A stretch of DNA of 64,000 bases from Chroococcidiopsis sp. CCMEE 29 (GTDB lineage: Bacteria; Cyanobacteriota; Cyanobacteriia; Cyanobacteriales; Chroococcidiopsidaceae): NCBI RefSeq assembly GCF_023558375.1, contig NZ_CP083761.1, forward strand, positions 3,032,001 to 3,096,000. Reading direction: 5' to 3'. Numbering within the stretch: position 1 is the first letter of the stretch; every line of letters starts with the position of its first letter. The translations under genes were made by a program, and so were the position numbers. Shown here in pieces: positions 8,652-17,004 of the stretch. The notes beneath the pieces are model-generated. The model was given only the letters and a program-made list of their open reading frames with translations, was not told the origin of the DNA and ran no database searches.

Positions 8652-9731
8652 TTAGACTATTTCCTTTGCTGCTTTGATAACTTCACCGATTGTCTTTAGC
8701 TGTAATCCCTTAAGGGCTTGAGGTTGAAATTTTTTTCTTTTCCGAATAGCTGGAATGTTTAAATCATTTTCATCAGGAAAAACTACAAACGTTGCATCAA
8801 CATCTGGTTGACATTTAACTTTTGATAATCTTTCTTCGCTGACATAAGACCAATCTTTCACATCAATTGCCCATTTTTGGGTAGGCAACTCTACAAGTAA
8901 GTCGTATCTGTCAACTTGAGGATAAAGAGTTACTTTTGCGCCTAATTCAACCAATTTGTCTCGCAGAAATAATTCCCAGATACCTGGAATAGTTCCATAG
9001 CGATGCACTCCAGGAGTGACAGCTACCCACTCGCTAATTTCCTCAGCAGAAATAACCCGAATATTTTTTAACTTTTGCTTACGTACAATTAATTCACAAG
9101 ATTTCTTGCGGCAGATATATTCTCCTTCCCACAGCCGCTGGAAATATCCACATCGAGGGCATAGGCGATATTCTATTCCTCCAAATAAATCTGTTACTGG
9201 TCGATAAAATCCCTCGTCGTCGAACTTGAAAAAATCTCTAACTTTTGCTAGTTCTTTTGTATCAAGCTTTTTACGGAGTTGAACGAGCTTCAAGGCTGGC
9301 TGAATACCAATCAACTCGCGAGCTTTTCTATAAGATTCTTCAAGCTGATAGCGATCGCAGAACTCTTTGAGTTCTACAAGAATTAACTCTTGGTTTTGGT
9401 GGATGCTGTCTTTGCCAGATAATGCCCACTCTCTAGCAAAGTCAGAAACCAACCCATCCTCTATCAGAGTTGCGTTGTCAGGAATAGTTGACAAAGTTTT
9501 GGCAGGCTCCCACCAAGATTTAATTGGACTGGCAGCTTTTTTAAAGAATTCAGGAAGCGTTGTAGGAACTGGTTTTCCAGATAATGCAGCAGCTGCATAC
9601 ATTCTAGACATTCCCAGCCGCAAGGCTTGAGGAATTTGATCGCGTTTATCTGGCGGTGTTTCCTCCCACGCAACTAACCCTGTTGCCAAGTATTGAAGAG
9701 TGTTTTTTATATCTTTGCTTGATGAACTCAT
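8652..9731 (-). CDS. pPIWI-RE-associated REase: zinc finger plus PD-(D/E)XK nuclease
   Basis: This 359-residue protein is the nuclease of the three-gene island and the only uninterrupted frame in it. A helical N-terminal domain is followed by a zinc-binding cluster (Cys191, Cys194, Cys207, Cys212; CPRCGYFQRLW...ICRKKSC). The C-terminal restriction-endonuclease fold has RYDLLVE (Asp277) and WAIDVKDW (Asp290-x-Lys292), matching a D...DxK active site. It is the first gene of the island, beginning 6 bp after the stop of the LPG-synthase-like gene, so it may be transcribed from that gene's promoter. The inferred role is cleavage of invading DNA or R-loops located by the PIWI partner. Confidence 0.85.
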   Translation of the reverse strand: MSSSSKDIKNTLQYLATGLVAWEETPPDKRDQIPQALRLGMSRMYAAAALSGKPVPTTLPEFFKKAASPIKSWWEPAKTLSTIPDNATLIEDGLVSDFAREWALSGKDSIHQNQELILVELKEFCDRYQLEESYRKARELIGIQPALKLVQLRKKLDTKELAKVRDFFKFDDEGFYRPVTDLFGGIEYRLCPRCGYFQRLWEGEYICRKKSCELIVRKQKLKNIRVISAEEISEWVAVTPGVHRYGTIPGIWELFLRDKLVELGAKVTLYPQVDRYDLLVELPTQKWAIDVKDWSYVSEERLSKVKCQPDVDATFVVFPDENDLNIPAIRKRKKFQPQALKGLQLKTIGEVIKAAKEIV

Positions 9732-9737
9732 ATTAGT

Positions 9738-10679
9738 CTACGACCCAGCACAGCGGCGTTCATCTAGCCAAGCTAGTCCGGCACCAGCAGCTTCAGCAAG
9801 AATGCTAACCAAGCGATATAGAGCGATCGCACTGATTACTAAAGCAGGAGAAAAACGTTGCTGCAAAAGCGCGATCACCGTGACTTCAAACACACCCAGA
9901 CCACCAGGTGCACCTGGAATAACCATACCCAATAGCCATGCGAGACTGAAAGCCCCCAGTAATAAAGGAATTTGACTTATTTCCACAGGGCTAAAGGCTA
10001 ACAACGTTAACAAAAACCCAGTGCCACGGAGTCCGATAAAGCCCAACTCTCCTAATAAGGGTCGGAGGGGGTAGCGTTTTACTCGAAAAGCACTGGTATT
10101 AACTGCATTTGAGTTATTTGGTTTTAACTTGAGCCGACCGAGAAATCGAATTGCCAAATTCAAAAACCGGGGATGAACTGTCATCAACACAGCAGCCAAA
10201 ACGAGTATTAGCAATCCCTGGATATTGCCAGAACTGTTAATTGCCACCGATTGAACCCCCAGTAAAACGATCGCGATCGCGGCAGATGCCATTAGTAGCG
10301 GTTCCAACAACACGCTGAGAGTTGCCACACTGGCAGAAACCCCAGCAGTTTTAGCAGCAGCAATTCGACCGTAGTAATGCCAGACATTGCCGGGTAAATA
10401 CTTGGCAATATTAGTTTTTAGGTAAACCTGGACGAATTGGGAATTATTAACCGGTTGATTCAGTTCGGAGAGAATCCAAGTCCATACCCATCCAGACCAA
10501 ATATGAGCTAGTAAGGTTACACCCAGTGCGATCGCGAGGGTTGCCCATCCGATCGCGCTGATATTGATGACTGCAACTTCCTGCCAATTATTCTTAAGGG
10601 TCTTTGCCAAAAAAAACAGTGTCCCACCTAAAACTAGCCAGCGACAGTAAGGTTTTATGCGCGACCAAACTTGCTTCAT
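9738..10679 (-). CDS. lysylphosphatidylglycerol-synthase-like transmembrane protein (UPF0104)
   Basis: A 313-residue polytopic inner-membrane protein of the LPG_synthase_TM/UPF0104 family, related to the flippase half of MprF but without the aminoacyl-transferase half. Motifs include TNIAKYLPGNVWHYYGR near residue 90 and MVIPGAPGGLGVFEVTVIALL near 255, both typical of the family, with about eight hydrophobic segments. The substrate is unknown in cyanobacteria; lipid or glycolipid transport has been suggested for the family. The gene reads directly into the pPIWI-RE nuclease, leaving room for no terminator between them. Confidence 0.88.
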   Translation of the reverse strand: MKQVWSRIKPYCRWLVLGGTLFFLAKTLKNNWQEVAVINISAIGWATLAIALGVTLLAHIWSGWVWTWILSELNQPVNNSQFVQVYLKTNIAKYLPGNVWHYYGRIAAAKTAGVSASVATLSVLLEPLLMASAAIAIVLLGVQSVAINSSGNIQGLLILVLAAVLMTVHPRFLNLAIRFLGRLKLKPNNSNAVNTSAFRVKRYPLRPLLGELGFIGLRGTGFLLTLLAFSPVEISQIPLLLGAFSLAWLLGMVIPGAPGGLGVFEVTVIALLQQRFSPALVISAIALYRLVSILAEAAGAGLAWLDERRCAGS

Positions 10680-10959
10680 CAGGTTTGTATGTGAATCTCT
10701 CTAGAGTTAGAAACCAAGAGCTTGGCAGCGTTAGAAAAATGTGACCTTTGCTAGAGGCAGCGATCGCATGTTTCTTCCTAATATCAGCTACTGGTGGCTA
10801 AATAATAGCTAACCAAAACAATAGCGCCAATTCGCTCTTCCGCCTAGATGTTCAGTCTGATTAGAGCATGCATACTTTCTGAGAATGTGATTTTAAGCCC
10901 ACAGCTTTGGTTCGGAAGTCTTAGCACATTTGGCTTGCTTGAAGTAAAAGGAGGATTTT

Positions 10960-11529
10960 GTGAACAGATTGATGGCTTTCTTTAAGAAACTGCGACTACG
11001 CCAAATTCTAACTGTCTTTTTGGCAGGTGTATTGCTGATTTTTAGCACAGCTTGTAATGGTGCAACTAATGCCCAAGGCGCAAATCCAAACAATCCCGCT
11101 GTTCAAGCTGGCGGTGCAAACAATCCTTACAAGAATGGTGGAGACAGTTACACCAACTTAAGGATGTCTACAGATCCTAAAGTAAATAACAAAAAAGCTA
11201 AATCTCAGAATGACCAAGCTAGCCTGGAGCTAATTTCCCAGCCGTTGATTGCTGCTGCCAATACAGAAGAAATTCTTTATCCTGGTGCTGAGGAACCAGC
11301 AGGAAGAGCAAAGAAAGAGGCAGCACTTCCAATAAAAACCAATAAAGACTTCATGCAGCCTGAACCCGGTGGTTTAAATCAACGCAATCCAGATTTAGGC
11401 GAAAGAATTGAAAATAGAATTGAGCAGGCACAAGAGGCTTTTAAAGAAGCCACTGAATTTGCCAGAGAAAAAGCAGATGAGGCAGGACAAAGACCTGAAG
11501 CGCAAAGTAACCCTGCTTTACACAAATAA
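10960..11529 (+). CDS. small lipoprotein, paralogue of the next gene
   Basis: Starts at a GTG (10960) placed behind AAAAGGAGG. The 189-residue product has a basic N-terminus, a hydrophobic stretch (ILTVFLAGVLLIFSTAC) and a lipobox Cys near residue 31, so it should be a membrane-anchored lipoprotein. The mature part is polar and low in hydrophobics, ending in a charged helix (ERIENRIEQAQEAFKEATEF). The N-terminus closely resembles that of the following gene, indicating duplication. Similar small lipoproteins are widespread in cyanobacteria; I know no function for them. Confidence 0.8.
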   Translation: MNRLMAFFKKLRLRQILTVFLAGVLLIFSTACNGATNAQGANPNNPAVQAGGANNPYKNGGDSYTNLRMSTDPKVNNKKAKSQNDQASLELISQPLIAAANTEEILYPGAEEPAGRAKKEAALPIKTNKDFMQPEPGGLNQRNPDLGERIENRIEQAQEAFKEATEFAREKADEAGQRPEAQSNPALHK

Positions 11530-11657
11530 AAACTGTTTTTGCCCCAATGACATAATTTTGCTGAAACCAGAATTTTAAATTCAAACCAAAATTCGAAATC
11601 GAAAAGGCTTGGGGCAGATTTTGATTCACGTTTAATTCACTCAAAAGGAGTATTGGT

Positions 11658-12359
11658 ATGAACAAATTCATAGCTGCCACGAAAAAAATTCGCTTGGGTC
11701 AAATCATCATGACTTTCCTGGCAGGAATTTTGTTATTTGTCACCACAGCTTGCAATGCAGTGCAAGCCAAAGATTCTGGAGCGGTAACGGGTTCCAGACA
11801 AGAAACTCCGGCTGGAAAACTAGCCGTGCCAGGACAGAAGAATCCCCGACCAGAAGTTCCAGGGGGTACTGTGACTTCTCCCAGCAGTGATGTGATTAAT
11901 CGCTTTCAGGGGGACAGTATGAATGAGTTCAGTGATGTAGACCCCAGAGCTGAAAAGCTTGATGCTGCTGCCAGACAGAGAGGTCAGCAACTAAAGGAGA
12001 ATTCAGCGCAGAACTTAGAAAAGAGGGCTGACAGCGTTGATAAATATGTCCGAAATTATCGGGAAGGTACACCTTTTGGTGAAAGAGTTAAGAACCTTGG
12101 CGAGGATGTGGGCAGTTCAACTCAAGAACTGACAGATCGGACTCAGCGAGGAGTTGAAAACCTCAAAGGAAATGCCCAGGATGCAACCAGAGGTGTGACT
12201 AAGAGTGCTAGCCGTGCCACTGAGAATGCCGCGGAAAACACCAAGGCGTCTGGCAAAAACATAGTTGACTCTGCTCAACGAGCAATTGAAAACGCTAGTG
12301 AGGCTGTCAAGCGGCAGACAAATCAAGCTGCAGACAGTACAAAGCGAGCTTTAGACTAG
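11658..12359 (+). CDS. lipoprotein with LEA/apolipoprotein-like amphipathic repeats
   Basis: Starts at an ATG behind AAAAGGAG. A 233-residue lipoprotein with a signal helix and lipobox (FLAGILLFVTTAC). The C-terminal half consists of amphipathic repeats rich in Ala, Lys, Asn, Thr and Glu (for example RGVTKSASRATENAAENTK, KNIVDSAQRAIENASEAVK), similar in style to the 11-residue repeats of group 3 LEA proteins. Such sequences are natively disordered and fold on membranes or on drying, so a role in envelope or desiccation protection is possible but unproven. It lies 128 bp behind its paralogue, with its own ribosome-binding site. Confidence 0.78.
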   Translation: MNKFIAATKKIRLGQIIMTFLAGILLFVTTACNAVQAKDSGAVTGSRQETPAGKLAVPGQKNPRPEVPGGTVTSPSSDVINRFQGDSMNEFSDVDPRAEKLDAAARQRGQQLKENSAQNLEKRADSVDKYVRNYREGTPFGERVKNLGEDVGSSTQELTDRTQRGVENLKGNAQDATRGVTKSASRATENAAENTKASGKNIVDSAQRAIENASEAVKRQTNQAADSTKRALD

Positions 12360-12431
12360 GTGAGTAAAGCTATTAGGTATACCATTGATTAATTTGCGTG
12401 AATCTAGCTGAATCGATACTCATCTGGATTT

Positions 12432-12487
12432 AAAAGTCAGGAAAGTCAGGAAGTTTGAATCTTAATGATGCAGCTTACCTGACTTTT
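12432..12487. terminator. convergent terminator hairpin
   Basis: The inverted repeat AAAAGTCAGG/CCTGACTTTT has an A-run on its left and a T-run on its right, so it can stop transcription from both sides. It lies between the plus-strand lipoprotein gene and the minus-strand larC, and its right arm overlaps the last larC codons. Confidence 0.7.
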
Positions 12488-13766
12488 CTATTTGATTCTC
12501 AATATGTCCGGGAAAACGGTTTTGTTCATCCCAGGTGTGCAGCACTAACCGATGAATTTCGCGCCAGGAGATGTTGTGTTGTCGGGCTAATTCAGCGCAA
12601 TCTTCATATTCTGGCTGCACGTTTGTAATCTCTCTCTCTTGCTCTTTTCCCATCCAAGCAATCTTCACCCGCACTGCACCATATTCAGTTTCAACTTGTT
12701 GAATCTCGCGTTGCAAAATGGCTCGTTGCTGGATAGAGCGACGAATTCCTAACGTAGTAGTCTCCCGAAACAGAACCGCTTCACAACTGGACAATTGCTC
12801 AGGATGGCAAATAATGGTCAGCAAAGTTCCTGGACGGGATTTCTTCATCCCAATTGGCTGGGTGAATACGTCTACAGCACCAGCAGCAAATAATGCCTCA
12901 AATACGTAACCAATGGCTTGAGGACTGAGATCATCAATTTGGGTTTCTAGTACTGAGATAGTTTCTAAGGCGGGGCTAGTATCACCAAGATCAATTAATT
13001 CTGCTCCCTGACCCCTGACCCCTGACCCCTGACCCCTACTCTCACCTAGCCAGAGCCGCAAAATGTTAGGAATCGGTAGATCGCGAGAACCAGCTCCCAA
13101 TCCCACCCGCTGGAGAGACATTGCTGGCGGGGAACCAAAATCTGTAGCCAGGGTAGTGGCGATCGCTGCCCCGGTTGGCGTTACTAGTTCTCGCTCAATC
13201 CCATTACTATAAACCGGACAGCCACGCATTTCCCACAACTTCAACACCGCTGGGACTGGAACCGCCATTTGACCATGTGCTGCCCGAATTGTACCTCCGC
13301 CCGTTGGTAACGCCGAGCAGTAGATTTGGTCAATCCCCAGCCAATCCAATCCCAAACAAGTACCGACGATATCCACAATTGCATCGACAGCACCTACTTC
13401 GTGGAAGTGAACTTGTTCTGGAGGAACGCCGTGTACTTTCCCTTCTGCTTCTGCCAACTGCTGGAACACGGCTAAACTCCACGCTTCTGCCCGTGGAGGC
13501 AACTCAGCTTTTGTAATCAATTGCGAAATCTCTGGCAGGTGCCGACCGTGGTGATGATGCTCAGCTAATAAATCGACATGAACTTTTGTTGCCAGTTGAC
13601 CATTGCGGTGGACGGATGCAGCACGTAAATTGTATTCCGGCTCAATTTCCAGTCTTTTAAGCTTTTCAATTAGGTACTCTAAGGGAACACCAACATCAAC
13701 GAGTGCGCCTAGGCACATATCACCAGCAATGCCTGTTGGACATTCTAGATAAGCTAGCTTTGTCAT
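12462..13766 (-). CDS. larC: nickel-pincer cofactor biosynthesis protein LarC
   Basis: A 434-residue LarC/DUF111 protein, which inserts nickel into the pyridinium bis-thiocarboxylate cofactor of lactate racemase-type enzymes. The N-terminus LAYLECPTGIAGDMCLGALVD, the His-rich segment AEHHHHGRHL, VHFHEVGAVDAIVDIVG and VTPTGAAIATTL are family hallmarks. No larB, larE or larA is visible in the window, so the recipient enzyme is unknown. Near residue 245 an inserted SRGQGSGVRGQG is encoded by four CCCTGAC heptamers (13006-13033), a repeat invasion of a surface loop that keeps the frame open. Confidence 0.93.
   Translation of the reverse strand: MTKLAYLECPTGIAGDMCLGALVDVGVPLEYLIEKLKRLEIEPEYNLRAASVHRNGQLATKVHVDLLAEHHHHGRHLPEISQLITKAELPPRAEAWSLAVFQQLAEAEGKVHGVPPEQVHFHEVGAVDAIVDIVGTCLGLDWLGIDQIYCSALPTGGGTIRAAHGQMAVPVPAVLKLWEMRGCPVYSNGIERELVTPTGAAIATTLATDFGSPPAMSLQRVGLGAGSRDLPIPNILRLWLGESRGQGSGVRGQGAELIDLGDTSPALETISVLETQIDDLSPQAIGYVFEALFAAGAVDVFTQPIGMKKSRPGTLLTIICHPEQLSSCEAVLFRETTTLGIRRSIQQRAILQREIQQVETEYGAVRVKIAWMGKEQEREITNVQPEYEDCAELARQHNISWREIHRLVLHTWDEQNRFPGHIENQIEKSGKLHH
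13006..13033. repeat. heptanucleotide repeat (CCCTGAC)x4 inside larC
   Basis: Four perfect copies of CCCTGAC, flanked by partial ones. On the coding strand they give the Gly/Gln/Arg-rich insertion in LarC. Confidence 0.95.
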
Positions 13767-13835
13767 AAATGGGCGAGGGGTGAGAGGCGAGAGATCGGAT
13801 TTGCGCTCACCAATATCCTACACTTAACACCAACT

Positions 13836-14522
13836 ATGGCTAGAATTTACACACTCCATCCTGATAATCCCCAAATCCGCACTATAGAACAGGTTAGGGA
13901 CGCACTCCAGGATGGTGCGGTGATGCTTTACCCCACTGATACAGTCTATGCGATCGGTTGCGATCTGAACGAAAAGCCAGCATTGGAACGGGTGCGTCAG
14001 ATTAAGCGGCTATCGAATGATAAGCCACTGACATTTTTGTGTCCCTCTCTTTCTAATGTGGCAACCTATGCGCGGGTGAGTGATTCAGCTTATCGGATTA
14101 TGAAGCATTTAGTTCCAGGTCCATACACTTTTCTCCTACCTGCCACGAAGTTAGTGCCACGCCTAGTTCAAGATCCAAAGCGCAAAACTACTGGGATTCG
14201 GGTGCCAAAACAGCCAGTTTGCTTGGCTTTGTTGGCGGCGTTGGGCAATCCAATTATTTCTACTTCGGCTCACCTTCCCCAAGACGAGCAAGGGCAATCG
14301 AGCGAAGGGAGGATGCCGACAGGCTCAGCCCTCTCAGGCGAAACAGAAGGCAATATCTCGCGGGTGGAACTGTTTGACCGTTTAGATAACTTGGTAGATG
14401 TGATTGTGGATAATGGTTCGGAACCAAGTTATCAAGTTTCTACCATTCTTGACTTAACGGGAGAAGAGCCTGTCATCACTCGGCGAGGTATCGGATGGGA
14501 AGAAGCAGCAACTTGGGCTTAA
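13836..14522 (+). CDS. TsaC/Sua5/YrdC-family threonylcarbamoyl-AMP synthase-like protein
   Basis: A 228-residue protein of the Sua5/YciO/YrdC family, which makes threonylcarbamoyl-AMP from threonine, bicarbonate and ATP for the t6A modification of tRNA. Recognisable parts are VMLYPTDTVYAIGCDL near residue 30, KRLSNDKPLTFLC, VPGPYTFLLPATKLVP and TGIRVPKQP. Cyanobacteria often carry more than one homologue, and the YciO branch may do something else, so the exact role is open. Residues about 150-172 (EQGQSSEGRMPTGSALSGET) look like an in-frame insertion of dispersed repeat sequence. Confidence 0.88.
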   Translation: MARIYTLHPDNPQIRTIEQVRDALQDGAVMLYPTDTVYAIGCDLNEKPALERVRQIKRLSNDKPLTFLCPSLSNVATYARVSDSAYRIMKHLVPGPYTFLLPATKLVPRLVQDPKRKTTGIRVPKQPVCLALLAALGNPIISTSAHLPQDEQGQSSEGRMPTGSALSGETEGNISRVELFDRLDNLVDVIVDNGSEPSYQVSTILDLTGEEPVITRRGIGWEEAATWA

Positions 14523-14793
14523 GCAGAGGCGAGGGGCGAGTGAATGTTGTCTCCTATCTCCTCAGGTAGCTTTTATTCATTTCATCAATAGGAAATTCTC
14601 ATGAGCACACTCATGGCTAACAAGGTTTTGTTTTGCTAAGTTAGTCTTAACATAATGAAAAGAAAACTTTACCCATCATGCCTCTTATTGCTACTGGCTT
14701 TCGGTTGAAATTATCTGCGGTCATCGCTATACAGACTTTTCAGGACAGTGTTTTAAAGTGAGTAGACGAATGTGCATTCGTTCAGAGGCGGTT

Positions 14794-15486
14794 ATGGCTG
14801 TTAATTGTGCTCAGACTTCTGCTTCACCAGAGCTTTTGAAGCAAGTCTTCCAGACTATTCATGCAGAAAGTTGTCCCAGATCTTTTAATTTCCACATGCA
14901 TACTGTCTATTCCGATGGCAGGTTGCAGCCAGAAGAATTGATAGAACAGGCGATCGCTATTGGCTTGAAGGGGTTTGCCATCACCGATCATCATACCGTG
15001 GGCGGCTACCAAATTGCTCAGCACTGGCTAGAAAAGTGGCAGAAGAGTAACCGCCAGCAGGAGAACAGCGCTCCTCATTTCTGGAGTGGGGTTGAAATCA
15101 ACGCCGACTTGCTCGATACCGAGGTTCACATTTTAGGTTACGCCTTCGATCCATCACACCCCTGCTTACAGTGCTATTTACAAAAACGTACTACCAGTGG
15201 CGAAGATTATCGTGCAGCTAACGTAATTGCAGCGATTCATCAAGCCGGAGGATTAGCGGTACTAGCTCACCCAGCTCGTTACAAGCGATCACAGTTTGAG
15301 CTGATTCCCGCTGCTGCTCAAGTGGGTATTGATGGTGTTGAAACCTACTATGCTTACAATAACCCTACCCCTTGGCGACCCAGCTCAATAGAAACTGAAC
15401 AAGTACAGCAGCTAGCTGCAACTCACAGTTTATTAAGTTCTTGTGGCACCGATACCCACGGTCTTAACCTGCTCCAGCGCCTCTAA
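14794..15486 (+). CDS. PHP-domain phosphoesterase
   Basis: A PHP-family metallo-phosphoesterase of about 230 residues. The metal-binding motifs are FNFHMHTVYSDG, FAITDHHTVGGY, the GVEINA region, VLAHPARY and a final CGTDTHG. Related proteins hydrolyse 3',5'-bisnucleotides or nucleotide monophosphates; the substrate here is unknown. I choose the ATG at 14794 (MAVNCAQTSASPE) because homologues begin near there; an upstream GTG at 14758 would add 12 residues. A hairpin follows 50 bp after the stop. Confidence 0.85.
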   Translation: MAVNCAQTSASPELLKQVFQTIHAESCPRSFNFHMHTVYSDGRLQPEELIEQAIAIGLKGFAITDHHTVGGYQIAQHWLEKWQKSNRQQENSAPHFWSGVEINADLLDTEVHILGYAFDPSHPCLQCYLQKRTTSGEDYRAANVIAAIHQAGGLAVLAHPARYKRSQFELIPAAAQVGIDGVETYYAYNNPTPWRPSSIETEQVQQLAATHSLLSSCGTDTHGLNLLQRL

Positions 15487-15536
15487 AACAAGCTTAACGC
15501 TGCCTTTGAAAGCCCTTTGATAGAAAAAAATTAAGA

Positions 15537-15557
15537 TCGCTGTTTCAATAGCAGCGA
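15537..15557 (+). terminator. hairpin after the PHP gene
   Basis: TCGCTG and CAGCGA can pair around a short loop, followed directly by a second small palindrome (CCTAA/TTAGG, 15558-15569). There is no long T-run, so termination is likely but not certain. Confidence 0.45.
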
Positions 15558-15630
15558 CCTAAAATTAGGCAGTTGAACACTCAAAACCCAAGGGTATATA
15601 AAGTTGTATTACAAGAATTAGAAGTCGAGC

Positions 15631-15735
15631 TTAAAACACATTCATTAGAGTGATGATGCCAGCGCTCGTCAGGACTAGTAAAACTCCTAGGGAAATTGAT
15701 TCACCCAGATGTTTTGGAGATTTTAAAACTTTCAT
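15631..15735 (-). CDS. possible 34-residue single-span membrane protein
   Basis: An ATG at 15735 opens a 34-codon frame: basic N-terminus (MKVLKSPKHLGES), then one hydrophobic span (ISLGVLLVLTSAGIITLM), ending at TAA (15631-15633). Cyanobacteria have many such short membrane proteins, including photosystem and NDH subunits, but I do not recognise this one. The ribosome-binding site is weak. It sits alone in a 590-bp region between the PHP gene and a regulator remnant. Confidence 0.4.
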   Translation of the reverse strand: MKVLKSPKHLGESISLGVLLVLTSAGIITLMNVF

Positions 15736-15879
15736 GGTTCGTTATGAGTTAATTATTAAGGTTGTTATTAAACCTATCAGAATGATTGCATCTGTCAACA
15801 AAACCTGAGAAAAACTTAAATAATTGTAAATTTTCTTAATAAATAAACTAGTAAACACTTCTAGGCGGGCTCTGCCACT

Positions 15880-16062
15880 CTACTGGGCTTGATTCAATTC
15901 ACTGATGATAATGAAGTAAATCGGGCTATCAATGAGGCGATCGCGCTCCATCGGCAAAATCTCGCCATGCAGCACCTCTAAAATCACGAAATACACTAGT
16001 GAGCCCACAATCACTCGCGCAGTAGCTTCCGGATCAGGCAGGTTCAGCTCAGGAAGATGGCG
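15880..16062 (-). pseudogene. TetR-family regulator, C-terminal remnant
   Basis: On the minus strand a 60-codon frame with no start reads RHLPELNLPDPEATARVIVG, then VYFVILEVLHGEILPMERDR, then YFIISELNQAQ and stop. This has the character of a TetR ligand-binding domain end. A TAG (16063-16065) lies immediately upstream in frame, and no DNA-binding half is present before the response regulator stop at 16081. It appears to be a leftover of a deleted regulator. Confidence 0.55.
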
Positions 16063-16080
16063 CTAGATATTGACGACCTA

Positions 16081-16776
16081 TCATTTGGCAAGACCATGTT
16101 CGAGAGCAAAGCGAACTAATTCAGTCCGGCTATTAGTACCAGTTTTACTAAACAAGCGACTAACATACTTTTCCACATTGCGGACGCTAGTTTGTAATCG
16201 ACGGGCGATTTCCTTGTTCATTAGCCCTTCAGTCACTAAATTTAAAACACTCTGTTCTCTGGGTGTCAAGTCAATTTTGATTGGCGAAGGAGTTTGGACG
16301 AGCGCATTTTTCTGGGTTAACAGCGCCTTAATTTGAGCAATTTGATTAGCTAAAGCAGCAATGTCAGGTGTTTCACCGCTCTCATCTGTAGCTTGAGTCG
16401 CTGCTGCGCGCCGCTCTAGGATATTTTCAACAATTGCCACTAACTCATCTGGATCAAACGGCTTGGGCAAATAGGCATCAACACCCGCTTGATAACCTTG
16501 GATGCGATCAGTTGTCATGCCTTTAGCAGTTAAAAACACTACTGGCAGCGTCTTAAAACGGGGGTCTTCCCGCAGTTGCTTAAGAAACTGATAGCCATCC
16601 ACCTGAGGCATCATGATATCTGAAATTACCAAGTCAGGTGTATTTTGCTGCACCAACTCCCAGCCATCATGAGCGTTACTGGCAACTTGAACAGTGAACC
16701 CACTCTCTTGCAGATAATCTTTGACGGCTTCACGCAGTCCCGGTTCATCGTCAACCAGTAGAAGTTGTGCTGGCAT
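16081..16776 (-). CDS. NarL/FixJ-type response regulator
   Basis: A two-domain transcription factor. The receiver domain (residues 1-125) has the acidic pair VDDEPG, the phospho-acceptor Asp53 (VISDIMMP) and the conserved Lys in YLPKPFD. A LuxR-type helix-turn-helix follows (LTPREQSVLNLVTEGLMNKEIARRL, then VEKYVSRLFSK). I place the start at the ATG at 16776 (MPAQLLLVDDEP), behind GAAAGAGGA, and not at the longer upstream start. No partner kinase is adjacent. Its architecture resembles the Ycf29-type regulators of cyanobacteria, but I cannot assign it firmly. Confidence 0.9.
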   Translation of the reverse strand: MPAQLLLVDDEPGLREAVKDYLQESGFTVQVASNAHDGWELVQQNTPDLVISDIMMPQVDGYQFLKQLREDPRFKTLPVVFLTAKGMTTDRIQGYQAGVDAYLPKPFDPDELVAIVENILERRAAATQATDESGETPDIAALANQIAQIKALLTQKNALVQTPSPIKIDLTPREQSVLNLVTEGLMNKEIARRLQTSVRNVEKYVSRLFSKTGTNSRTELVRFALEHGLAK

Positions 16777-17004
16777 TGCGGTTCCTCTTTCACTATTCTT
16801 TTCAATGTAGCGAAAGATTGACAAAACGATGGGTGAGGGGTGAGGGGCGAGAAAAATTGCTGACTGAACCAAGGGTGAGGTTTTAAGCGATGCAAAAATT
16901 GAAAGATGCTACCCACAAACACTATAGGCAAGATGCAGAGGGAAGACAACCAGAGACTAGGAAAGTACTACTGATCCTCTTTATCTTCCCCTCATTCCTC
17001 ACTT

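Noticed and set aside
13006-13040. Direct repeats considered as a CRISPR array
   Set aside because: Seven-base units without spacers are tandem short repeats, not CRISPR repeats.
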